A stretch of 7,209 nucleotides of DNA from contig DTXE01000178.1 of assembly GCA_012962595.1 (NCBI GenBank), positions 1-7,209 of the forward strand, in the 5' to 3' direction. Positions 1 through 5,829 of the stretch are shown piece after piece. Under the pieces are notes generated by a model. That model searched no databases and was not told the origin of the DNA. It saw only the letters and a list, made by a program, of their open reading frames with translations. A program made the translations under genes and the position numbers. Position 1 is the first letter of the stretch. Each line of letters starts with the position of its first letter. The stretch is from Syntrophaceae bacterium. GTDB taxonomy: Bacteria > Desulfobacterota > DTXE01.

Positions 1-96
1 AACAAGTGCCTCATCCCTTTCATTCCATTAATTTATGAGATTTTTAGCAGACTTTACAAATAAGGTCAATTGTAAATGGAGTTATTTTTTGGGAGG

Positions 97-885
97 TCAG
101 CTACCGGGGATGGCGGATATATGTTTAAGTTGCTTTTGTGCTAAATTCCCTAAATCACTTTCAGGGGCGGTCTTTATCACGTGCTCGAAGGCCTCTCTGG
201 CCTTATCTTTGGAATTTACCTGTAAATAAACTCTACCCAGATCATAATAGGCGGCTAAATGATTTGGGGAGTACTTTATGGCCATCTGGTACTCATTTAT
301 GGCATCTTCCCATTTATGTATAGTAGTATAAAGTTTACCCAGGGCATAGTGGGGTGCACTCTCACCTGGTGATATTTTGATTGCCTCCTTATAATTTTGC
401 TCGGCCTTTTCAAGTTCTCCTTTCTGGTAATATACCAACCCTAAATTGAAATACGCACGCTCTGCCGTAGGATAAAGGGGATTAGAAAGGGCTTTTTGAA
501 AGTACCTTATGGCCAGATCCCATTTTTTCTGTTTAAAATATACGGTGCCTAAGTTATTATAGGCTTCAGAATATTCAGGATTTAACGCCAGGGCCCTTCT
601 AAGATGAAAAATGGCTTCCTCATATTCTCCATTTTCTGAATAGATTAGACCCAGAACATTATGGATATCAGGATCATTGGGGTTGAGCGCTTCAGCCTTT
701 AAGAATTCTCTCAGGGCAGAGGTGACATTGCCATCCCTCAGGTAGATGTGACCCAATCTTGAGTAAGCTCGCGATTGCTCCAGCTTTTTAGATCTATAGG
801 TGCAGTTAAATAAAATGAGAGGGAGAATGCACACCATTAGTAAGTAGCATCCCTTATATACACGCCTTTTCGCCTTTTCCTGCAT
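97..885 (-). CDS. pilF: PilF/PilW-like TPR protein, probable type IV pilus secretin pilotin
   Basis: 262-residue protein with a basic N-terminus (KAKRR), a hydrophobic stretch at about residues 13-27 and a cysteine at 28 (LFNC). It then consists of about six tandem TPR units, roughly 39-72, 73-106, 107-140, 143-176, 177-210 and 211-244, with the usual A/G/Y/A/P spacing (for example NNLGTVYFKQ and FNLGLVYYQK). Pseudomonas PilF is similar in length and also has six TPRs; that lipoprotein promotes outer-membrane localisation and multimerisation of the PilQ secretin. The position 17 bp after pilQ, as last gene of the pil operon, fits this role. The lipobox is poor because Asn precedes the Cys where Gly, Ala or Ser is usual, so lipidation is uncertain and the segment could be an uncleaved anchor. 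The start at 885 keeps the basic n-region and has only a weak upstream GGGAA. TPR proteins are promiscuous, so the PilF name rests on architecture and context. Confidence 0.78.
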   Translation of the reverse strand: MQEKAKRRVYKGCYLLMVCILPLILFNCTYRSKKLEQSRAYSRLGHIYLRDGNVTSALREFLKAEALNPNDPDIHNVLGLIYSENGEYEEAIFHLRRALALNPEYSEAYNNLGTVYFKQKKWDLAIRYFQKALSNPLYPTAERAYFNLGLVYYQKGELEKAEQNYKEAIKISPGESAPHYALGKLYTTIHKWEDAINEYQMAIKYSPNHLAAYYDLGRVYLQVNSKDKAREAFEHVIKTAPESDLGNLAQKQLKHISAIPGS

Positions 886-902
886 GGTTCCCGTAAACTG
901 GA

Positions 903-2315
903 TTAAGATGCACCAATAGAGGCTAGTTTCTGCTCTTGCCTAATGATGGTAGGTGCTATGAATATCAACAATTCTGTGTTTTCTTTTTCAATTTTTTTGT
1001 ATCGGAACAAATATCCCAACAGAGGAATTTTCCATAAAAAGGGGATCCTTTCCGTCACCATACTCTCTTTTTCCCTCCTTACCCCTCCGATGACAATGGT
1101 TTCCCCATTGCTTACCAATAGTTCGGTTTCTGCCTCTTTTTTATCAATGGCAGGAACACCTAACACCTGCCTTGTAAAATCAGGTTCGTCTTTCTTAGCC
1201 CTGATCTTCATCTTTATCCTGCCATCTGGTGTAATATGAGGGGTCACCGTTAGGGAAAGAAGGGCCTCTACATAATCTGTAGATACCGTACCTTCTTCTG
1301 TATACACCGGAACCGGAATCTTACTACCCTGCTTAATAGTGGCCTCTTTGTTGTCCAGGGTAGCTACCTTTGGGGCTGATATCATCTTGAGTTTACCCTC
1401 CTCTTCCATAACCGAGAGCTGTGCATCAATCTGCCACATATTAAGGCCGGTCCTGAAAAAGGTAAAATCCAGTAGGCCAGTGGCCTCCGTTACAGGTAGA
1501 TTTACTAAAGGGGTGAGGGTGTTGCCAACTCCACTGGAGCCTACCAAGAGGGTGTTGCGATCGCCTGCTCCAAATTGTGTTTTAAAACCTGCTCCCCATC
1601 TAATGCCCAATTCCCTGGCAAAGGTAGCCTCAGCCTCAACAATCCTGGCCTCAATCATAACCTGTGGTGTAACCTTATCTAAGGTCTTTACCAAAGACCT
1701 GATGTTTTCTATGGATTTCCTTATATCATGGACAATGAGCATATTGGTTCGCTCATCAAAGGTAACCTTACCCCGTTCGCTCATCACCTCCTCTACCCTG
1801 GGGACTAAATTCTCCGCCTTGGCATAATTTACTTGGATAAACTCGGTTACCAGAGGCTCTAGTCTCTCTTTTCTCTTACGGGCATCAAGCTGAGCCTGAG
1901 CAGCCTGCCTGGCCATATCCTGCTCTTTTCTTAATTTCTCTGCAGGCGCAATTCGAATGACATTTCCTACCCTAACCATACCCAGACCCTGGGTTGCTAG
2001 AATGAGATCCAAGGCCTGATCCCAGGGAACGTCAATTAACCTTAAGGTAACCTTTCCCTTTATGTCATCTCCCACCACAATATTTAAGCCGCTCACATCT
2101 GCTATTAGACGAAACACATTATGGATATCGGCATTATAGAAATCCATGGATATCTTGGTACCTGTATACCTTTTAGGCATACCGGGCAGCTCAATGGTAT
2201 GGGCCTCTTTTAAGTTTTCTTCACTTACTGCAAAGGATGCAGCAAATAAAAGGGCAATTACTATGATGGTAGGGATAATTGCCCAATTTTTTTGTCTAAG
2301 CCAACCGATGTTCAT
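903..2315 (-). CDS. pilQ: Type IV pilus outer-membrane secretin PilQ, short form without AMIN domains
   Basis: 470-residue secretin that forms the outer-membrane channel for the pilus. A signal peptide covers about 1-29 (hydrophobic IIPTIIVIALLFAASFA). Next come an STN/N0 domain at about 51-124 (SMDFYNADIHNVFRLIADVSG, then KVTLRLIDVPWDQALDLIL), a charged Gln/Ala/Lys-rich linker at 125-152, a secretin N1 (NolW-like) domain at about 154-214, and the C-terminal secretin barrel domain at about 217-460. The barrel contains VMIEARIVEAE, the late IPLLGYLF motif (430-437) and the closing ELLIFIAPTIIR. Only about 20 residues separate the signal peptide from the STN domain, so the AMIN domains that bind peptidoglycan in most PilQ proteins (commonly 700 residues or more) are absent. 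The start overlaps the TPR-pilP stop in an ATGA and has a very strong Shine-Dalgarno sequence. No frameshift is seen, so this looks like a natural short form. Confidence 0.95.
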   Translation of the reverse strand: MNIGWLRQKNWAIIPTIIVIALLFAASFAVSEENLKEAHTIELPGMPKRYTGTKISMDFYNADIHNVFRLIADVSGLNIVVGDDIKGKVTLRLIDVPWDQALDLILATQGLGMVRVGNVIRIAPAEKLRKEQDMARQAAQAQLDARKRKERLEPLVTEFIQVNYAKAENLVPRVEEVMSERGKVTFDERTNMLIVHDIRKSIENIRSLVKTLDKVTPQVMIEARIVEAEATFARELGIRWGAGFKTQFGAGDRNTLLVGSSGVGNTLTPLVNLPVTEATGLLDFTFFRTGLNMWQIDAQLSVMEEEGKLKMISAPKVATLDNKEATIKQGSKIPVPVYTEEGTVSTDYVEALLSLTVTPHITPDGRIKMKIRAKKDEPDFTRQVLGVPAIDKKEAETELLVSNGETIVIGGVRREKESMVTERIPFLWKIPLLGYLFRYKKIEKENTELLIFIAPTIIRQEQKLASIGAS

Positions 2316-3310
2316 AGCCCTCCCTCCTCCACAGATTTGCGGAGTGCCAGTTCAAATTCTGTTACCTTAACCTGACCCATAAGGTCTTTGGCCCTTTCTT
2401 CTATAATTACTTTATTTTTAAGGATTTCTTTAACATAGCCCCCTTTGGTACCTACCAACGTTCCCTTAGTCAGAATGTAGCCCTTTCCAGATGGATCCTG
2501 AACCACTGCTTTAGCTATCTTATCATTCCACAGGATACCTACCAGTGTTAGCTGAGTTACCTCAAATCTTTGCAAGGGTGTAAGGTGGTGGGCTATTTCT
2601 GGCCTAAAAACCAGAGGCTTAAAGGGATCAGGTTTTCCTGTGGGGTCATATGTATAATGAGATGTAAGGGATTCTGGTTTTTTCTCTAACTGTTTCATCT
2701 CTTGGATACCTTTTTTGAGACGAACGGCCTCAAGAGCCACATGAGCCTCTGCATAACTGGGATCAATCTCTACAGCACTTTTAAACTCATCAATACCTTC
2801 ATCGATCATATCCTTCTTCAAGTAAGCAGACCCAAGAATAGCATGAGCCTCTGCATAATTGGGATCAATCTCTATAGCCTTCTTGCATTGGGAAATGGCC
2901 TCATCAAACATCCCTTTCTTTATATAAGCAAATCCAAGTGTGGCATAAATTTCTGCCCAGTTGGGCTCAATCTTTAAGGCCTTTTTACCCTGCATAATGG
3001 CTTTATCCATCATACCTTTGTCAATATAATCCACAGCCTTAAATAGATGGATAGCGGCTTCCTTTTTGATGTCGCCCCTAAGGACCTTCTGTGCCATCTC
3101 TAGGCTGTTTTTTACCTGCCTTGCCCGCTTGTATGCGCTATCAACTTCTAGAGCCTTTTTAAGTTCGGCTATGGCCTCTTCTATTTTGCCCTGTGTCATA
3201 TATTTAATCCCAGCTTTCCTGTACTCATCTGCAGTTAGGGCATAGGCCGTTGCCGTAGTCAGTAGGATAATGATGATAAATGCATAAGGAGTTCTTTTCA
3301 CATCCCCCAT
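2312..3310 (-). CDS. pilP: TPR-PilP fusion: type IV pilus alignment protein PilP with an N-terminal TPR domain
   Basis: 332 residues from the chosen start. An ATG at 3367 in the same frame would add 19 residues inside pilO, but the ATG at 3310 gives a proper signal sequence (KRTPYAFIIIILLTTATAYA, residues 5-24) and lies just after the pilO stop. Its Shine-Dalgarno is weak, so coupling to pilO is likely. TPR-like units lie at about 29-60, 87-116, 119-152 and 153-186, joined by a basic linker to a PilP domain at about 219-325. PilP hallmarks are the YDPTGKPDPFKPL segment, PLQRFEVTQLTLVGIL, the DPSGKGYILTKGTLVG segment, the GGYVKEI turn, VIIEE, and the ending VTEFELALR. PilP normally bridges the PilN/PilO heterodimer and the PilQ N0 domain in the periplasm and is usually a small lipoprotein of about 170-180 residues. 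Here no Cys lies at the signal cleavage region, and the usual flexible N-terminal part is replaced by TPRs. Confidence 0.9.
   Translation of the reverse strand: MGDVKRTPYAFIIIILLTTATAYALTADEYRKAGIKYMTQGKIEEAIAELKKALEVDSAYKRARQVKNSLEMAQKVLRGDIKKEAAIHLFKAVDYIDKGMMDKAIMQGKKALKIEPNWAEIYATLGFAYIKKGMFDEAISQCKKAIEIDPNYAEAHAILGSAYLKKDMIDEGIDEFKSAVEIDPSYAEAHVALEAVRLKKGIQEMKQLEKKPESLTSHYTYDPTGKPDPFKPLVFRPEIAHHLTPLQRFEVTQLTLVGILWNDKIAKAVVQDPSGKGYILTKGTLVGTKGGYVKEILKNKVIIEERAKDLMGQVKVTEFELALRKSVEEGGL
2318..2330 (-). promoter_or_regulatory. Strong ribosome binding site of pilQ
   Basis: Read on the minus strand the sequence is GGAGGAGGGAGGG followed by CT and the pilQ ATG. It is the strongest Shine-Dalgarno match in the operon. 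It also encodes the C-terminal Glu-Glu-Gly-Gly of the TPR-PilP protein. It suggests that pilQ is translated more strongly than the upstream genes, which would fit the high (about 12 to 15) subunit number of a secretin ring; that last point is inference. Confidence 0.8.
2740..2878 (-). repeat. Near-identical TPR-unit repeat inside pilP
   Basis: Two 37-nt segments, 2740-2776 and 2842-2878, differ at only two positions and are offset by exactly 102 nt, which is 34 codons or one TPR unit. They encode the end of one TPR and the start of the next (IDPNYAEAHA and IDPSYAEAHV type sequence). A more diverged third copy lies near 2944-2981. This looks like expansion of the TPR array by tandem duplication of one unit. 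Confidence 0.85.
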
Positions 3311-3314
3311 AATT

Positions 3315-3971
3315 TCACTTCTTTCTCCCTTTTTTCCTCTGGCCTTCTTCTGGTAGCTTCGCCACATATCTATAAGTAGTCATCACACACTTAGTCTTCA
3401 GTATCATCTGTTGTTCTGATGGTCTCGCTTCTCCCATAGACAGATCGGTTACACAGATTATTCTGGGTAATTTGCTTATCCTGTCAAGGAACGTGGCCAC
3501 ATTGTGGTAAGACCCGGATACACAGATATCTATAGGAATTTCTGCATAGAATTCCTTTTGTATCTCTGGCTTGGGCTTGAATACTAGAAATTCAAGTCCC
3601 GATTCCCTTCCTGCATTAGAGATGTCAGTTAGTAAGTTAGGTATCTCTTTTTGATCTGGGAGTTGCTGTATGATCTTCCTGAGTTTTATCTTCTTCTCTG
3701 CTAATTCTGCCTGAAGCCTTTCTTTATCCTTAGCCTTTCTCTTGAGATTCGCCAATTGTGATTCCATATTTCTAATTTCCATCTCTAAATTGTCACGCTT
3801 CTGTTCCTGGGGAAGGTACACCAAGCTTATATAGGTCGCCAAAAGCAAAACAATGATTCCCAAGGTGAGAAGTGCCCTATAAGTCAAGGATAAATTTGCC
3901 CATTTTTCTACGAGAGGCAATTTTAATAACTTTTCCGTGGGAGGAAACCTTGGCAAGGTAAATGTCTTCAT
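3315..3971 (-). CDS. pilO: Type IV pilus inner-membrane alignment protein PilO
   Basis: 218-residue bitopic inner-membrane protein. A short cytoplasmic segment (1-30) is followed by one transmembrane helix at about 33-53, a long coiled coil at 54-103 rich in Lys, Glu and Leu, and a periplasmic ferredoxin-like core at about 104-205. PilO signatures are clear: QQLPDQKEIPNLLTDIS, GLEFLVFKPKPE, FYAEIPIDICVSGSYHNVATFLDRISKLPRI (residues 141-171). PilO pairs with PilN through the coiled coil and the core, and the pair binds PilP. The start codon follows the pilN stop directly (TAG-ATG), and no good Shine-Dalgarno is visible, so it probably depends on reinitiation. The last ten residues are strongly basic (QRKKGRKK), which is an extra tail beyond the core fold. 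Confidence 0.95.
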   Translation of the reverse strand: MKTFTLPRFPPTEKLLKLPLVEKWANLSLTYRALLTLGIIVLLLATYISLVYLPQEQKRDNLEMEIRNMESQLANLKRKAKDKERLQAELAEKKIKLRKIIQQLPDQKEIPNLLTDISNAGRESGLEFLVFKPKPEIQKEFYAEIPIDICVSGSYHNVATFLDRISKLPRIICVTDLSMGEARPSEQQMILKTKCVMTTYRYVAKLPEEGQRKKGRKK

Positions 3972-4532
3972 CTAGGCACCGGTTTTAGGCATAGAAATTC
4001 TTGACTTGATAGCAAAACGTTTAAGCTTAACTCCATTGACAACCTTCTGCGCTGATTCTACTAAATCTATTCCCTCAAAATAAGGAGAAGAATCTAACCT
4101 TCTCATAAAATCGGCAATGGTCTCATTATCTAAAGCTATTCCCTCTAAGGTTAAAAGTGTGCCTTGCTGTTCTAAAGACAATGAATTCAGCCAGAGCCTC
4201 TTTTCAGGCAGATTAGTTGCCAGCTCATCCAACACACAAACCGGCCCTATTCTTCCCTGTTGTAAGGTCTCAACCACTTTCAACCTTTTATCGAGGGCTG
4301 TCCTCTTTTTCTCAAGCTCTGTAAGCCGGTTTTTTACCTTTTCATATTTGGCCATCTCTCCCTTGAGAGAAGAAACCCGGCTGTTGAGAGAAGAAATCTT
4401 ACTTGATATGAAAAATTGCATGCAGATAATGATGATTAGCAAGAAAAGCATACTGAGGAGATGTAGGGGCAACTCCTCCTTAATATATTCCCTTTTTATT
4501 ATATCCTTACCTAAGAGATTAATTCGAATCAT
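3972..4532 (-). CDS. pilN: Type IV pilus inner-membrane alignment protein PilN
   Basis: 186-residue bitopic protein. It begins MIRINLLG, the conserved cytoplasmic INLL-type motif which in the family inserts into a groove of PilM. A single transmembrane helix lies at about 22-43 (LHLLSMLFLLIIIICMQFFI), a coiled coil at about 44-90 and a periplasmic ferredoxin-like domain at about 95-180 (VLDELATNLPEKRLWLNSLSL, then LTLEGIALDNETIADFMRRL). Length and order are normal for PilN. The start overlaps the pilM stop by 4 bp (ATGA). AAGGAG lies 12 nt upstream, a somewhat long spacing. Confidence 0.96.
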   Translation of the reverse strand: MIRINLLGKDIIKREYIKEELPLHLLSMLFLLIIIICMQFFISSKISSLNSRVSSLKGEMAKYEKVKNRLTELEKKRTALDKRLKVVETLQQGRIGPVCVLDELATNLPEKRLWLNSLSLEQQGTLLTLEGIALDNETIADFMRRLDSSPYFEGIDLVESAQKVVNGVKLKRFAIKSRISMPKTGA

Positions 4533-5590
4533 TTCTCATCCATACTCCTTAACGCTAAACCCACGCAGATGGCAACCTGAGGGCCCATATACTCCACATA
4601 TTCTCGATCAAAAACCTTCTCATCATAGTGGATGTTAGAGAAAGGATTGAGTATCTCCACAGGGACATTGGTTTTCATATTGATAAGCTTATCTAATCCT
4701 CGAATTCTTGATGAACCACCGCTTAAGACGATCTTCTTAACAACATCCTTTGGACGGGTTGTGGAAATTAAATCTACCACCTGTTTGATCTCATCAGCCC
4801 AGGTAGGGGTAATGGATACCAATATTTCCTCCAGTTTCTTGAGCTGTGCCTGGTCTGTAGTGCCACCTATCTTCAGATTTTCTGCTTCCTGATATTCCAT
4901 ACTATATGCAGATTGAATTTGCTGTGTAATTTGGTAACCACCCAAGGGGACCTCTTTTACAAATATGGGAATCTCTTCTTTGATGACATTGATAGTCATC
5001 TTTTCCGCACCAATATCCACTAACACAAGAGAACCTTCTTCTTCAGGAGGATAGTTGGTCTCATAAGCATTTGCCAAGGCCAAACACTCCACATCCATTA
5101 TGATAGGAGTAAGGCCAGTAGCCTCCACAATGTTAGCATATTGGTCAACGGCATCTCTTTTAGCTGCTATCAGGAGGACTTCCATCTTATCTGGATCCCT
5201 TTCATCTGGGCCTATAATGTGAAAATCGATGTTAACGTCCTCAATGTCAAATGGAATATAAGGTTCGGCCTCGAATATCACATTTTTCTCCAATTCTTCT
5301 TGGGGCATTGATGGCAAACTGGCCTTTTTTATGATTACTGCATGGCCCGACAGAGATGTGGCTACATACTTTACCCGGATTTTAAGGTGATCCAATAAAT
5401 TGCGGACACCCTCTAAGGTGGTATCTGGATCCTGGATAGAGCCATCACTGATACAACCATGGGCCAGACCGGTAATGCCGAGGTTTTTGAGTTGCAGGCC
5501 TTTTCTGGTATGTGAGATCTGAACTATTTTAACAGAGTTAGAACCTATATCTAAGCCTATCAGGTCTTTTTTGCCGCCAAACAGTTTCAT
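4529..5590 (-). CDS. pilM: Type IV pilus cytoplasmic actin-like protein PilM
   Basis: 353-residue member of the actin/FtsA (ASKHA) superfamily, normal length for PilM. The first phosphate loop is DIGSNSVK (14-21), the second is LVDIGAEK (190-197), and the adenosine motif is LSGGSSRIRGL (289-299). Other typical segments are LPSMPQEELEKNVIFEAEPYIPF (92-114, SHS2/1C-like region), MDVECLALANAY (165-176) and the late YMGPQVAICVGLALR (334-348). In the family PilM binds nucleotide and the PilN N-terminus, forming a cytoplasmic ring that can contact the motor ATPases. It is the first gene of the operon. No ATG, GTG or TTG precedes this ATG in frame nearby, and no Shine-Dalgarno is visible on the coding strand, which is odd for the lead gene. 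Confidence 0.97.
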   Translation of the reverse strand: MKLFGGKKDLIGLDIGSNSVKIVQISHTRKGLQLKNLGITGLAHGCISDGSIQDPDTTLEGVRNLLDHLKIRVKYVATSLSGHAVIIKKASLPSMPQEELEKNVIFEAEPYIPFDIEDVNIDFHIIGPDERDPDKMEVLLIAAKRDAVDQYANIVEATGLTPIIMDVECLALANAYETNYPPEEEGSLVLVDIGAEKMTINVIKEEIPIFVKEVPLGGYQITQQIQSAYSMEYQEAENLKIGGTTDQAQLKKLEEILVSITPTWADEIKQVVDLISTTRPKDVVKKIVLSGGSSRIRGLDKLINMKTNVPVEILNPFSNIHYDEKVFDREYVEYMGPQVAICVGLALRSMDEK

Positions 5591-5623
5591 AGGGCTTGTA
5601 ATGGAAGGAGGTTTTTTTTAAAA

Positions 5624-5668
5624 TACTATATTAGATATTAGCCTGTTACTTTACTATATAAGATATAA
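5624..5668. repeat. 17-bp imperfect direct repeat at the pil operon promoter
   Basis: TACTATATTAGATATTA (5624-5640) and TACTATATAAGATATAA (5652-5668) match at 15 of 17 positions and start 28 bp apart. The second copy overlaps the predicted -10 region of the pil operon, and the first would lie just downstream of the transcription start. The copies could be operator sites or a duplicated -10 region, since both contain TATAGT on the minus strand. The region is very AT-rich, which raises the chance of coincidental similarity. Confidence 0.6.
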
Positions 5669-5679
5669 CAATTTGTCAA
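5651..5679 (-). promoter_or_regulatory. Predicted sigma70-type promoter of the pilMNOPQ operon
   Basis: On the minus strand TTGACA (5679-5674) is a perfect -35 box. The -10 is either TATAGT (5658-5653, 5 of 6 matches, spacer 15) or TAGTAA (5656-5651, 3 of 6, spacer 17). Neither combines a good hexamer with an ideal spacer. The transcript would carry a leader of roughly 55 nt before pilM. No other promoter is obvious inside the operon, where the genes touch or overlap. Confidence 0.55.
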
Positions 5680-5816
5680 TATAAATAACATTCTCAATAA
5701 ATTAGATGGCAGGCTAAATCTTTTCCTCCCTTACCTAAAGAACACCCCGAATGGTTTGGGATATGCAAATTTTAGGCCAAATATGCTTATAAATCGATAG
5801 GTTTAGAATTCAAATA

Positions 5817-5823
5817 GAAAGGT
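5817..5823 (+). promoter_or_regulatory. Ribosome binding site that decides the ROK kinase start
   Basis: GAAAGGT lies 6 nt before the ATG at 5830 but directly abuts the ATG at 5824, leaving no spacer there. The second ATG is therefore preferred. It gives a protein starting MREPYIVGIDLG, with the phosphate loop close to the N-terminus as usual in the family. Confidence 0.6.
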
Positions 5824-5829
5824 ATGCCG

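Noticed and set aside
1..28. Start of a further minus-strand gene (ATG at 23 or 28)
   Set aside because: The ATG at 28 meets a stop after two codons. The ATG at 23 has no usable ribosome binding site, and only about seven codons are visible.
53..76. Inverted repeat TTTACAA / TTGTAAA after the last pil gene as a terminator
   Set aside because: Only a 7-bp AT-rich stem with a 10-nt loop and no T-run in the operon's direction. Too weak for an intrinsic terminator call.
1339..1827. 162-codon open frame on the plus strand, and other plus-strand frames at 943-1239, 2146-2370, 2702-2977, 4117-4638 and 4632-4892
   Set aside because: All lie antisense within confidently identified pil genes, show no family features and have low-complexity Ser/Leu-rich translations typical of antisense frames.
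3311..3367. Upstream ATG at 3367 for the TPR-PilP protein
   Set aside because: It would overlap pilO by 53 bp and put 19 charged residues before a good signal peptide. The ATG at 3310 gives a normal n-region and follows the pilO stop.
5747..5761. Small hairpin CCCGAA / TTTGGG between the divergent genes as a terminator
   Set aside because: Six pairs including a G-T wobble, a 3-nt loop and no adjacent T-run. Also, no gene ends there on either strand.
5788..5793. TATAAA as -10 box for the ROK kinase
   Set aside because: A good hexamer, but no -35 match at 16-18 bp spacing. In such AT-rich DNA it is not enough for a promoter call.
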